The notes below the pieces were generated by a model, which was not told the origin of the DNA, ran no database searches, and saw only the letters and a program-made list of their open reading frames with translations. Shown piece by piece: positions 47,351 to 60,935 of a DNA stretch of 64,000 bases. A program made the position numbers and the translations under genes. This DNA is from Warburgia ugandensis (Eukaryota > Streptophyta > Magnoliopsida > Canellales > Canellaceae), in assembly GCA_035236585.1 (NCBI GenBank), contig CP141126.1, positions 71,525,414 through 71,589,413 of the forward strand, given 5' to 3'. Within the stretch, counting starts at the first letter, position 1; each line of letters begins with the position of its first letter.

Positions 47351-49322
47351 TGTTAAGTGTTTAATTTTGGTCAAAATTCCCCTAATTTAGCGTTCAATTA
47401 GATCATCTAACCATTCAATTTTACAAAACTTAGCTTGATTTTGAATATAAATCCAATTGACCATCCAAACCTTAATTTGTCAAAATCAACGGTCAGATGA
47501 TCATTAGAGTTCATTAGATGACTAATGTGCGGTTCAGATGATTCTATTTAGTCTTTTCTTTTGCAGATCAACCAAAGGACGCACGGATGGATATGAGTAA
47601 AAGATAATAGTGCAGATCATCTGAAAGGGCAATGGATGGACCAGATCACCCATGGAGATAGATGAAATAGAAATCATGAACAAAATGGAAAGAACATGTA
47701 AAGGGAAACTCTTTCCCCCACTTCTTTTTCCTTTTCTTCCTCTTTCCCTCCTTATTCTCTTTTTCTTTCCTTCATTCTCTCTTTCCTTTCCCACTCCTTT
47801 TCTTTCTTTTCTTTTTCCTTCCTTTTCTTTTCTTTCTTTTTCCTTCCTTTTCTCTTTTCTTTCCTTTTCCTTTTCCTTTTCCTCTTCCTTTTTCCCTTCC
47901 TTTTTCTCTTTTCTTTCTTTCCTTTTCCTTCTCCTCTTTATTTTTCCTTCTTTCCTTTTTCTTTTTCCCTTCCTCATTCTCACGTACCCAATTCTCTCTT
48001 CTCACCTTCTACTCTTCTCTTGGCCCATCTTCACGCACAAAAAACCCAGCCTCTTCTCATCTCTCTCAATTCGCCCTTCTCCTCCTCTTTCCCTCTTCTA
48101 CTTCCCCTTCATCCTACCAGTCTTTGAACCAGCACTGCATCTTCCTCTTTCTCATTCTCTCTCCCTATGTTCTCCACCATCCCTCCATTCAATCCCCAGC
48201 GTCGTCTGTCCACTCCTCTCCACGACTAGTAATTCCCCACTGGCTACTCTTCAGCCCTGCATCCGCTGCACACCCAAATTTCTCTTGTTCTCCTCTGCTC
48301 CCATCAGCCCTCCGCCCTTCTTGTATTTGCAATTTCCAGGACTGTGTGACGTTCCTTTACCGCCTAGCATCTCTACGTACCCACCCCGCTACTCTCCTCA
48401 ACGCTTCCAACCAGAGCACAGCCCAGGCGTCGACCTTGATCGGCCCAGGGGAGAAAACCCAAAACGGCTTTTTCTCCCGCACCTCTTCCCTTCCATCTTC
48501 TCCTCCTCTTTTCTCCTCTTCTTCTCCTTCCTTCGGCTCCCCCTTCTTCATCGGGTTCCCTGGTTTTTCCTAAAAAACCAGATTTTAACAACATTCCAGT
48601 TTTGCCCCTCTCTCTTAAAATTCAATTCCATTTCTGTCCTTTTTCAGAAATTATATCTGTGTCCTGCTTTATCCCGGTTCTGTTTTATCCATCTTTTTCT
48701 TAGCCAGGAACTGTCTAATCTGAATCAGCTCAATTAAGGCCTAACCCATCAACGGTTTTGCCTTAATCAAAACAAAATCCTCGATTTCTCCTTCGTTTCT
48801 TCTCTGATTTCAAATTAATTTTACAGGTTCATTATTAGGGCATCCCTAGACATAACCAATGCTTCTAATCTTAGATCTGAAATCCAGAAATCAATCTGAG
48901 CCGTCCAAATCTTGAAATCACAATTTAGCCTAGATCTTGACCATTTTGAAGAATCTGTCAAATCTAACCGGTGGATCACTAATCAAGAATGGGTTGAAGA
49001 TATCTGTAAAGGAGGATCAGCTTTTAGAAGACCAGAAGTGAAGATTTTGATGAAAATTGATCTAGGGAAGTAGTTTTTTCTCATTATTTGATTTTGTTTG
49101 TTTTCTTTAAGAACTGGAAATTCTGTATTTTTGAGAAGTTTATTAGATCTGAACATTGATTCTCATTTTAATAATTCCAATAATTGTGAGTTATTTATTT
49201 TTAATTTTAAATAATTAGATTTTATTGAAAACTCCATTTTAAATCAAGTCCTCGTGGGATCGACCCGTACTTGCATAAGCTACCTTTCAATAGCCCGTGC
49301 ACTTGCGGTAAAACAATCAACA
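47351..49322 (+). repeat. 3' LTR of element C
   Basis: Starts TGTTAAGTGTTTAATTTTG and ends CAATCAACA like the 5' copy. It is 25 bp shorter, mostly through length change in the pyrimidine tract (about 47,700-47,975) and a shorter CTCC run near 48,180. The 361-codon frame 47,652-48,737 is the same low-complexity artefact as in the 5' LTR. Confidence 0.93.
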
Positions 49323-51366
49323 CAAGTCACATAACTAATGTAATTTATATTAATTCTAAAATCAACTCACTAAGTATCTTATTCTAAGGTTCCTCTTATA
49401 CAATGGTGTATCTCTTGTGTCCTGCAAGGCCATGATATTTTTGGCATGTTCTCATCAACCTGCCATACATAGGATGTTGGGAAGTACATGCTTAGTCGGC
49501 ATGCATATCCCTTTTTCTTGTTAGAGTGCACTTGCAATAAGATTTTGTAGTAAATTCTTACCATGCAGTATGCGTGCACATCTTTTCTTCCTATTTGTAT
49601 ACAACAAAGGTTAGGAAGTACATTCTTGACTATTCCTACAATGGTTTTTATGGATACTTATAAATATTTAATCTAATATTTATGGGTATTTTGTTATCTA
49701 AATTATGAGAACTCTTTGTAGCATTAGAAATTATTGTTTGAAAATGACATGCTATTTGTACTGATGATTAACTTAATTAGACAAAAAGATTAAACCCAAT
49801 AAGATAATTTCATCCTTGACAATAAAAGTAATAGCTTGTTATTAGTCACCATTAATTATTCCATTACATAGCAACACAAAGTTGGTTTAAAATGGGCATT
49901 AAACTTATGTATTGTTTTCCCCAAGTACCAAAACAAAACCAGTTCTAAGTATGCAAGGAATCTGATTGTGGATCATAGTTAAAGAATAATATAATCATAA
50001 AAGGATCTTTAACATGGTAGAACTCCGAATGGGAAAACATCCATGGCCAAATCTTGCCAAAAGATATATACTATAAAGAAGAAAGTTATAAAGAGAAGGA
50101 CTGAGTAGGAAGCCTTCTTAGTTCATGTAGTAGGACCTTCAAAACTTGTATTTCCATCTTCATCTTGTAATAGTGACAAGGCATGAGGAGGACCACTTCT
50201 TACTTCAAGTTATAGTCCCTGCAAAATTTCTTACTTCAAGTTATAGACCCTTCGAAACTCACAATTTGAACTTCTTTCTTCTCTCCCACTCAAGTAATTA
50301 TTACTGGAATTTCCTTTTACAACCTTCGTTGTAGCCAAATATGTGGTTTTGTTAGAAATGACTATTTGGTCGGAGAATAACTACTTGTATGAAATTTGAC
50401 ACATATGTTCATTTATGTAGTTAGGCTATGTGTCCCATAATTACAATCATACATGGTAGCCAAACATGAAATGAACTAAAACTATTCAACTAATAAGTAA
50501 GAGTGATCATGTGGCAAAACACTGACCTAACAGTAATGATGTGACTAAGGACAATGTCATTATTTATTTATGGAATTAATTCCAGATCACAAGTACTTGA
50601 CAATTTGAAACAAGATGTCTCACCATTTCTAGGTTGATGGGATCTAGTAGAGAGTTGGAGTTCACTATCACTTGTTTTTAGGTTTACGCAATGAGTTTTT
50701 AGTGCTTCTCTTTAGAAGTGCAATTTGAGAGTTCATAGGCTTGACCATGTTGAGAGTATACCATATGATAAATGGTACACAATACTCAAACTTGTCAATG
50801 TAGTAGCTCCACATGTGCAGTTCAGTCATGCACACCAACATAGTAAAATGTTTTCTTGTAAAAGTCACAATTTGTTGTTTATTATGGAGGAGATCTTATC
50901 TAGTGGTCAATGTTTCTTTAGCTTCTTATACCTTTATCATGAACTTAGTTATTCTAAGTTCAATGTTTCATGTTGTATACATTCTTTCCTACAATAATAT
51001 ACCCAATTTTCTTCTTGGATCTTACTTTTGAAAATGCAATTTCCATATGGTTTTTCCTATGGTATGATGAACATGTGCAATCATCTTTCATATATTGTAA
51101 TCTATGTGTGGCAGAAGGAATGAAAGAAACTAATGTTGCTATACCTTGGTGATAGAATCAACCACAAGATGCCGTGTTGTTTTTCTTTGCTAACAAATAA
51201 GATCTTCCAAATGTAATAAATGAAGTAGAAATTACTGATAAGCTTGGTCTTCACTCCCTCATCCAATGCCATAGTTAAAGTTCCCTTTCTACTTACAGTA
51301 TCTTTGTGAGATCTATAGTCCTTGTTCTTCCCGAAAGATTGAATTATTTTTGTCACTTCCATTTAT
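49323..51366. other. Spacer between elements C and B
   Basis: It begins with CAAGT, the right target duplication. AT-rich; frames up to 90 codons show no family I recognise. Continues the flank that starts before 36,852. Confidence 0.5.
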
Positions 51367-54300
51367 TGTTGAGTGCTCAATTTTACATCAAAAGACCCCA
51401 AATTTTGTATTATTGTAGTGCATTATATTGATCATTTTACACTCATATGATGAATTTGTACTAAACTGATTAAATTTCATCTAACCATAATTTGGTATAT
51501 TTTCATCATTAGATCACCATCCAAAGGTAAATATGTTTAAAACCATTGGTAAAATATTACTAAGTAGGAATTTTCTACGTTTCGTAGGTTGTATGTTAAG
51601 ATCAAAGTGGAGAGATCAAGCTAATCAACAATTTATGTTGCTAATCAGGATTAAATATGAATGGAAAAATTAGATCAATCTAATTTTGATCAACCAAATC
51701 AATTGAAGAAGTAGATGCCCAAGTTTTCAAGAATCATTCCATGTACTTGACCACCAATTCCATGCACTTCACCACCAATCCCATGCAAGCCTAAATCACT
51801 TACATTATGGTGTGAAAGTGTAAGATCATACATGAGTTCCACTGACTCATTCTTTCTTATGCAAATCAAGGGCCCACAATATAGAATGTAAGAATGTATA
51901 ACATTTGGATGATAAGGGAGTGCATGGAATATCATGTGATAATGAGGGATTTCTCTTGATGGTTTCCTAAAGTGAAGATCAAGTAAAAAACAAGTAATTG
52001 AAAATGGATGGAGGGATAAAGAGTGGAGATCTTAAAGATGGTAGTTCTATGTTATAGTCATGCATCACAAGGAGTGCTGCTATCAAGAATCAAGCTAATT
52101 GCTTGAATTTTTGCAAAAAAGAGCGAGTTACCAATGCTATGGAGAGAAAGCTCCCAGAACCATTCTACTTTCATCAATGGATGGTGTGATTGTAGGAGAG
52201 CGTTAATGGTAGGTGAATGGGGGGCTTCAGGAGATAGGCAATAGCTGCTAATAGTAACCACTACTCACTCTTTATAAGAAGTAGCTTGGACATCCAAAGG
52301 AGTGTGGAGAAAGGAAAAAGAAGAAAGATAGTAAAAAGAAAGGAGAGCAATGTGTGGAACAATTGAAGGGACGAGTAAAATCCAACTCCATAGTTCAATC
52401 CATTAGGTATTAGTACATTGTTCCTATTGGTTCTTATAGTTTTGTAATGAATTTCCCTCTACAATTTCTTAGAGTTAGGTGAATATAATTGCTTTTGAAT
52501 TTTGTCTCTTTGTTATCTTGTTTTGTAGCTACATTCATAGTAGATTGTGCAGTACTTACTGGTACATCTCTTTTACTTGCTACTACTATCATCACAAATT
52601 TTAAATGGTAAGTAAGATGTTAAATACAAAATATGATAGAGGGGAAGCTAGAAACAAGTTTTTTAGTATTCCCCTAAATGATTTACAATGGAGGAGAGCA
52701 AGAAAGCAGGGTGAAATCCATGTTTTCCACCCCTTTTCAAATGCTGCTACGCTTATAGGTGTGTAGTAACAGAGCCTGGGATTTCTCCCTTATGTGACTT
52801 CAACTTGGTCCTGATCCATTATCTAAAGCATTAATAATGCTTCCATATCTCTTGGGAAGAATTTGGGTTAAGCTTTCCTGAGTAGAAGCTATTGTAAAGC
52901 AAAAAACCTCATCTCTATCTCCTCTTTCTACTGTTACTGTAGTAGAAAACAGAATGTTGAATTTCCCTTCTTTCATTCTTGTTTTTGTTTCTATTTTTAA
53001 TGATCTAATCCATTTTGGATATTCTCCTAAGTCCTAGCAAGAATTCATATGGTTTTCTCACAATTTGGTAGAGCTTTGGGTGAGACTTTTTAAAGAATAT
53101 AGTAACAGGTACTGTCACTATTCATGATAAACCTATCATATTCTATGTCAAATATCTCCATCTTTGTTGGTATTCTACAAAATATAACCATAGCTATGGA
53201 TTCATTGACATCTAGTTTGGTTAGGTAAGAAATTTCACTAAAAAATTCAATCTAAAAGTTGGAGAAATTAATAGAGCAAGTGACCAACTTCATCACTCAC
53301 TTATTGGTGTATAGTCACAGTGATAGTTATTGTGCATGATGAACCTATAATCTTTCTAATCGAATACCTCCATATCTGTAGGTTTTCTCCAAAATATAAC
53401 CATACAATTGAATTATTTGATATCCAATTGTGCTAAATACATAAGTGGACAGAAAAATTTGATCTCTAAGGTAGTGAAAACATTGGCCAAAGTGCCCCTA
53501 TTTATCACGCACTCAATGGAAATTTCCTACAATTTTTTATTGCTATGGTCACTCGTACATAACTTTGTACCTTTACATATTATTAAATTATCATCATATT
53601 TTAGTGTGCAATATCACTAAAGTTATACATGCACAGGTTTCTCTTTGATTTCTATTTGGAATTGAGTGAAATTTGAGATGGTTGTTCTTGGATACATTTG
53701 ACACACGATGAGAGAAGGAAATGTTGAATAAGACTTTTAGAACTTAGAAATATTTAATATTATTTTTTTCTTTTTTTCTTTATTACTCTTTTAGTTGTAA
53801 TTTTTTCTCTTTCTTAATCATTGTAACAATCAAGCAAGTGAAAAAATAGTGAAAATTATATACTATTTAGCACAGTTTTTATGATAGTTATTTTCTTTAG
53901 TTGTAGATTAATTTAATTAATTTAAGTTTTTATCTTTAACATAGAGTTAATTATTGTGAAATAAAAAATTATGTTAGGCTAGTTTATTTTTGCTTAGGAT
54001 TAGAGTAATCATAGCATAAGATTAGGGAATGCCACTCATTCATCTCTAATATCTTAAATGTCATAAAAAGTTTAATTTGAAAATTGTCTCAATTTAGAAA
54101 AGATAGAATTGCCTTTAGTTATAATTCTTAGATTCAATGTCATTACCTTTAATAATGAATATGTAGAATTAGTCAATTCATTATAGTTAGGTTTTATTTT
54201 GAATATTTAGGATTTGTTAACCTATCTAATTTTTGACGATCAATAATTTTTAAGTTAAATTTTCAAAGAACCCACATTTCAAGAAAATGATCATAGTTTT

Positions 54301-54582
54301 GATTTACTTCATGAGTTATAAAGAGGAATAACTAGTTATGGACCTTAATGCTAGTCTAGTGATCACCATTCCTAGCTTTCAATCAAAGTTAATTCTCTTT
54401 GAGTAAATCTCATCCATTTGATCATGTTATCACCTCATCTTGTAATCTTTTTAGTCTGAATCACTTAGGATCATGATAGTAGAATAATTTGGTGCTTTAA
54501 ATTCACACTATATTCTCCCTATGGATTTGACCATGCAACACTACAATTGATTAATTGTGCACTTGTTAGAAAACTCTCAATA
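51367..54582 (+). repeat. 5' LTR of element B
   Basis: Starts TGTTGAGTGCTCAATTTTACA, parallel to the TGTTAAGTGTTTAATTTTGG start in element C. It ends after GTGCACTTGTTAG...CTCAATA just before TTTTTGGAGCCATTTG, a worn tRNA-Asp-type primer site (54,585-54,600). The stretch 51,565-51,840 is repeated at about 62,605-62,865. Confidence 0.65.
53096..53490 (+). repeat. ~212-bp tandem duplication inside LTR B
   Basis: Two diverged copies share CATGAT(A/G)AACCTAT, ATCTCCAT...CTGT(T/A)GG and CAAAATATAACCATA. The matched points lie about 212 bp apart (near 53,119 and 53,331). Confidence 0.65.
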
Positions 54583-54598
54583 GGTTTTTGGAGCCATT

Positions 54599-55000
54599 TG
54601 ATGTGTGTACAAATTTACATAAAAAGTCTCCAATTACTCGTCCATGTGTTATAAAATACATTGTTATTTCTAGCGTGTTTTTTTTTTAAATTTTTGTATC
54701 ACATACATTTCTGACCTAATAAATTCAAAATTTTGATGTTTTGTAGGTTTAGAGGCTAATCCAGAGTAAGTGAGTGAATGATCATAATTTTCATAATTTC
54801 ATTAGGTTTTTTTACTTTTATAAGAAGTGAGAGGATGATCCAATGGCTTACATTGCACTTTGCAGATTTTTTTTATTTTTATGGGTCAAGTTACGTGGTT
54901 AGCTGTAGTGTTTTGGGGTTGGAGCCCTAGTAAGAAACTAGAAGATAGCAAAGGTGATTAAAATGATCCATGCAAAAAATCATACATTTCTACCACTTTG
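54599..55000 (+). repeat. Fragment of an element A-type LTR
   Basis: TGATGTGTGTACAAATTTACA...AAAAAGTCTCCAATTACTCGTCCATGTG (pattern) follows the start of LTR A at 1,130 and stays parallel, through the GAGGCTAATCC(A)AGAGTAAGT and AGGATGATCCAATGG motifs, to about 1,550 of LTR A. It begins right at the primer site of element B. Confidence 0.6.
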
Positions 55001-55199
55001 CATTAGAATTGGAGCCTTTCATGAGGTTTCCTAGTCTAAATAAGAAACCTAATGAGACAACTTGGGCTTTTAGAAACACTTTTACATGTTTATTTTCAAA
55101 AGGTGCCTAATTTGGAAAAATTTTAAATTTCAAACAACAAAAATATTTTGTTTGAAATTCATTTTGAAAAACTTGAATGTCACTTTCACTATATTACAT

Positions 55200-58100
55200 A
55201 TATACATATTTTGTTTATAACATATATTTTTACCTAATTAATCAATAGAAACTCATTTATTGAAAACAAGATCCATGCAATGGTTCACATACACAGGCCT
55301 TTAAATTTATTACATCAAATATCCAAAGTACACAAATCCAAATTAAATACAAGACTTTCCATAAGACTATATACCCTTGATCAGTAGTATGGTTGTTTAT
55401 TCTTCTGCAGTATCCATCCACTCCTATCTATCTGTATCTGAGATAATGTAAACATTCAAACATTTACGATATCTTAGCAAACCATGCTTGGTAGGGGATT
55501 TAAGAAGTATAAAAGAGAATTAATAATTCAATAATTATTTCATAATTCCAATATTCATATCCATCATATTCCATATGAATCAAGTAATTCAATTTCCATG
55601 AACCATACTTTATAAAGTAACTATCATGCAATTCCCCATGTAAATTCTTTTATGAATATCTATTCTCCAATAATTTATAATCGTATCATATATATGTAAA
55701 TGATTAAAACTGTGAAAAATAGTTAATATATTCAATTACAATATCACCATATCCATACCTAGATTATACTGGGTTCAATATCCATGCCTCTCATTTACAG
55801 GGTCCATAATCATTCATACCCTTAACTGGGGTAAATAATCATATAGCCTCTGCTGGGAAATATACCTTCATGGGAAATATCGGGCATCTTATCATGCCAT
55901 ATCATAAGGCATCTCATTATACCATACATCATAATGCAAAATATATAAAGCACTACTATGCTACAGTGCACTTGCATAACTGCCAAAGTAATCCACCGAT
56001 GCCAAGTGTGGAAATATAGAATATCCATGTCCATATAGGTGGACTGTGGCTATCACAGTGGCAACCTTCCCATACTTTCCCCACCTGACATTTTTCCCTC
56101 TTTGGGCATGATATCCATATCATCATTAGTTTTGAAGAGTAGGTGGCCAAACCCTACAACTCTCCTAGCATAGTGTCCCTAGGCCTATGCTTGTTGAAAA
56201 CAAAATCCACAGGCTTCCATGCTCAGATGGAAAATAATAATAATACTAGCAGAAGATTTGTTTGTCCATAAAGAAAATCTATAATAACATCATAATCCTT
56301 ATTAATTTGGTATTTCATATACCGAGATTTAATTTTACCAGCTACGTTCAAGGATTAACATTTAATGTAAATGTTACCCATATCCATTAAATTAGTTTTC
56401 ACATTTAAGTTTAGGGATAATCATTTAATGTAAATGATGCCCATTTCTAATAATTTGGTATTCATATACCAAGGATGTAATTTCATATTTATGTTTAGGG
56501 ATAATCATTTAATGTAAATGTTCCCATTTTTATTAATTTGGTATTCATATACCAAGGATGTAATTTTTTGACCTAATTAGATAATGTCATTCCACCACAT
56601 ACTTTTCAAATAATGATTACGTAATTCTAACTAATAAGATCATTTATATCATTCTAAGTAAATCACTAGACAATTAATAATTAAATCCTACCAATATTTC
56701 AATTCTATAATTTCATAACTTTAAATAAGATCATGTTTACCACATAGATCTTGTAATTTAAAGAAATGTATTCTTAAGGTTCCACGATCCTCGAATGTAA
56801 TAATCCCCAATAATCCATAATCTTGATAAAAGTAGAAATCTATCAATTCATACATACTTTCATTATCTATCATAATTATCGACGATCTTATATTTTCCTT
56901 TCTATCTTCTTTCAGGATTTGTCTCATCATTTAATTTTAGTCCCTTGAATAATATGTAAGGGTCTAGTTTTCCTTGTATTCTTTCATCTTAACTAATCTA
57001 TCTCTTTTAGATAGTTTTTCTTATAATAACTATTGATCTATAAATCTAATAGTTAAACTAACTTCTAATATATCAAATCTATGTTTTTGAACTATTTTCT
57101 AATTCTAATTCTTCATATACATCCTATTGATTTTTGATATTTCTAAGTTGATGATCAAATTCAATAGTTTAGATCTTATATCTTCTTGTTTCTATTGATC
57201 TAATTTTGATCTCAGATTTACTTTCAAGGTTTGATAAATTAATCTTAGATCTCCCTTTAATCATCATTGATTATCATGATCATCCATTTGATCTTTCCTA
57301 GATGTGGATCTCTTTCCTCGAACATTTTGATCAAGGGTTTTGATCATCTAACTCTTTGATCTATAACTTATTTCAAGGTTTCAATATTAAATTTCTAAAA
57401 TTATCTTTTACCATCCGTAACCATCAATATCTCAAAATTGATCTTGTTTGATCATAATCATCTTATTCAAAGGTTTGTTTGATTTAACAGACCCTAACCT
57501 TTGATTGTAATTTATGCTCTTATTATTAATGCACAATTAGTCAGTGTTTTACTGATTGAGAATTGACTAATTCTTACCAATTAGAGTCTGCTCTAAAAAT
57601 AGTTAATACAATCCTCATGTAAGGAGATGTTTAGACCTCAATAGACGTTAACAGAAGGCAAGGAAAAATCACTTGGATCTTGTACACCCTCTATAACCAC
57701 GATTTTTAGAATCCACTGGAGTGGTAATAGATCTTATCTTTTACAAGGGTCCTATGAGCACTTTTTCCCTATGTCCCTTTTCTACTAGATTTGAAACTTA
57801 TATCCATGAACTTTGATCATGATATTCATGGTTGTTAATTATTCTCCTATGATATGAATTCCATTTCTTATCTTGTACTAATTACTGTAGCCCTCACTAG
57901 TATTAATTTCATGTCATCATTATGTTGTAAATGTAAATCTAGGTTTAGATTAATCATATATCTGTGTTCTTGATAAATTGCTAAGTAAATTTCTCATTCT
58001 TACTTAACATGTAAATCTAACCATTGATTTAATCTAATAACAAGATCTACAATTAAATCAATGTAAGTAAAGTAAAATTGTAACAATTTCAATAAGAATA

Positions 58101-59420
58101 AAGTATATCTAAGTTTTCAATAATGATCCAACGATTAGATCTAATTTTCATTCTTTAGATCTAGGGTTTTCATCACATTAAAGATTTAGATATTAATTTC
58201 TCACATTTTTGTGATATCTGACCCTTAAATTCATGTTATCTCATCAATATACCATCAATACATTCAATCCCAATGGTTTGATCATCTTTAATCTAAGTAA
58301 TCAAATAGATTAGTAATGATTTTGGCTATTGATCAAAATACAAAGCATATAAATCCTAAGCTTTATGAGTTCAGCAGATTCTAATATTCAAGAGGAATTC
58401 AAAGGTTCTTTCCAATCTTAATTTGGAGTTAAATTGAGTTCTGAATTGAATTTTTAAGTTTTCAGATCATTTCAACAATCCTAATTTGATCTAGAACGGA
58501 GGACGTGAGAAAATGAAGGAGGCACACATCACCATCACCAGGAAGCAGAGCACGTCATTTTCCTCCACAACCACTCTGCACGTGGGGATGCGCCATAAGG
58601 TGTGTATCTGTCAGTGTCACGCTAGTGGGTTTTGGGAACAGACCACCAGAGTTTTGTTGAGATGGTCTAGATTAGACTGTCAGATTTACCATCTCTAGAT
58701 ATTTATCAAAACTCTTTAGAAATTTGACTATGATCACTGATCTACAGGATTTGATGTGTTTTGAATCGAACTAAGGATTTAGATTTTTATTTTGGTGCCA
58801 TTTTGATGGGGTTCTTCACCTATTTCGTCGAATCAGTTTTTCAATGAATCCATCCCAAAAAACTAATTCAACTAGGTATTTTTAGGTGGAAAGCATAAAG
58901 AAGGGATGGGGAAGAGAGAGACCTACCTGGATTGACCAGAGAGGAGAAGATTGGAGGAGAAATTAAGCTCTTTCGGTGGGTACAACATCCTTCTATGCTC
59001 ACTAGATTTCTAATGTCGGTGACTGTTGTCAGAGGGGAAAAACTTGAGAATTGATTGGAAAAAATAGTGGGAGAGAGAGATGGGCTTACCTGGAAATGCC
59101 CGGAGAAGAAAAAATGGTAGAGGGAGTTCCAGTTTTTGGTTTGTGCGCTCTGGCGTGTTGGACTGGCGGTTGGGGAAATCCTTGTTTGGATATGTAGTGT
59201 CAGAGTTGATGAAGAGAAGGGAAAGAGGGAAAAAGTGGGGAAAAGGAAAAGGGGATGTGAAAGAGGGATTTTTGGGCCATTACCCGTGTCGAAAATAGAG
59301 TATAGGGAACAGAGGTTGCCAGAAAGGGGAAAACAAACGAGGGTTTGTCGAGCTAGATCTTTGCACTTGATTAGTTCATTTCTTACTTGATAGGCTTTAA
59401 GAGAATCATTTTCACTTTAC
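55200..59420 (-). repeat. Probable antisense LTR related to the Tekay-like LTRs
   Basis: Read on the minus strand, about 56,170-55,740 follows the LTR text at 11,510-11,700 (GGGTTGTAGGGTTTGGCCACC-type phrase, then GATGATAT, CCCAAAGAGGG, then a GTTGCCACTG-type phrase). The rest has the same GATCTA-rich texture, and the right-hand end (58,500-59,300) is GC-richer as in those LTRs. Ends are not resolved and it may be a solo LTR or part of a larger antisense element. Confidence 0.42.
56301..56570. repeat. ~83-bp tandem repeats
   Basis: TTTAGGGATAATCATTTAATG at about 56,410 and again at about 56,493, each followed by TAATTTGGTATTCATATACC, with a looser third copy starting near 56,301. A local minisatellite within the antisense LTR region. 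Confidence 0.7.
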
Positions 59421-59429
59421 ATTCAACAC

Positions 59430-60935
59430 TAAATTACCTTCATTGAAAGAAGGATGCTAAGACACGACTTCTTAGATGGATCCTTTGACTCGAAAAATTT
59501 GATCTAGAGATTAAAGACAAGAAAGAAGTATAAAACGTAGTGACAGACCACCTTTCTAGACTGGTCCTAATTGATCCTTTAGATGTTTGTCCTACCAAAG
59601 ACAATGTCCCTAATGAAGAACTCTTTAATGTCTCTCATCTCCCTTGGTTTGCTTACATTGCAAATTGTCTAGCTACAGGGAAAATACTAGAACATTGGAC
59701 CAAAAATGAGAAGACCAAATTTATCTCCAATGTCAATCACTATCTTTGGGATGATCCATACTTATTTAAGTATTTCCTAGATCAAATTATTAGGAGATGT
59801 GTGCGTGATATTGAACAATCCAATATCATATCCTTTTGTCCCTTAGAAGCATGTAATGGGCAGTTTTCTACTAAGTAAACAACTGCAAAAATTTTACAAT
59901 GTGGTTTGTATTTCCCCACTCTTTTTAGAGACACCCATAACTTCTATAAGGCATTTGAATACTACCAAAAACTTAGGATCAATAACTCATAGGAATATTA
60001 TGCCTTTAAACCCCATTCTCATAGTGGAGGTATTTGACTGGTGGGCCATCAATATAATGGGGCCTTTCCCTCGTTTTGGATACCTTTACATTTTGATTGC
60101 ATAAGACTATGTTTCCAAATGGATAGTTGTTGTTCCATGTGGAGTCAATGATCATAAAACAATCATTATGTTCTTAAAAGAAAAAGATCTTTTCTAGATT
60201 TGGGATACCTCGAGCCATCATTATTGATAATGATACTCATGTTTTGAATCAGAGTTTTAAAGCCTTATTAAAAAAATATAACATCACACATAAATTTGGA
60301 ACACTATATCACCCATAAGTAAGTGGACAAGTCAAAGTATCTAATTGAAGTATTAAATAGATCCATCAAAATACTATTAACTCAGACTATAAGGATTGGT
60401 TTATTCTCTGACTGATGCGCTTTGGGCATATCAGACTATATTTAAAATACCGTTTGGTATGTTCAATTATCATATCATTTATGGTAAAGCTTGTCACTTG
60501 CCCATGGGACTAGAGCATACTATGCAATTAAAAGATTAAATTTTGATGTTGGTGAACCATGTTCTCATCATAAACTCCAACTCAGTGAGTTGGAGGAGAT
60601 CTGATAGGAAACTTATGAGAGTAATAGGATTTACAAGGAAAAGATGAAAGTTTTTCACAGTCAAAATATTTTAAGAAAATCCTTTACACCATCCTAATAA
60701 GTTACTCCTTTACAACTTTGAGCTTCATCTCTTCTTAGGGAAGCTTAAAAATCAATGGACCAATCCTTATATTGTTAAGGAGGTATTTCCATATGGGACT
60801 ATTGAGATTAAAGATACTAGGATTGGTCATACTTTCAAAGTCATTGTACAATATCTATAGCCATGTCTAGAGTTAGTTAATCCAGAAGTTGTATCCACAA
60901 CTCTAGAGGATCCTCTTTACCATGATTGAGTTAGT
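59430..60935 (+). pseudogene. Pol remnant of element B (end of RNase H, integrase)
   Basis: It parallels element C's pol from the end of RNase H (DHLSRLVL near 59,546) through [33 protein letters not shown] and the integrase zinc part to the C-terminal region near 60,930. Identity is clearly lower than between the LTRs of C. It is broken in many places (ten or more) and codes for nothing. Confidence 0.8.

Larger units (their letters stand above)
36852..49322 (+). mobile_element. Young Athila-type Ty3/gypsy element C, nearly whole
   Basis: 12,471 bp with LTRs of 1,997 and 1,972 bp, TG...CA ends, a perfect CAAGT duplication (36,847-36,851 and 49,323-49,327), a tRNA-Asp-type primer site, gag, protease, RT, RNase H and integrase in gypsy order, and a polypurine tract. 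Two hand-compared LTR segments of about 330 bp differ at roughly 3% and 4.5%, other parts less, so perhaps 2.5-3.5% overall. With common plant rates this means about one to a few million years. Structurally it looks whole; the gag-protease part has a handful of breaks while pol is open. No env-like gene is visible. Confidence 0.92.
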
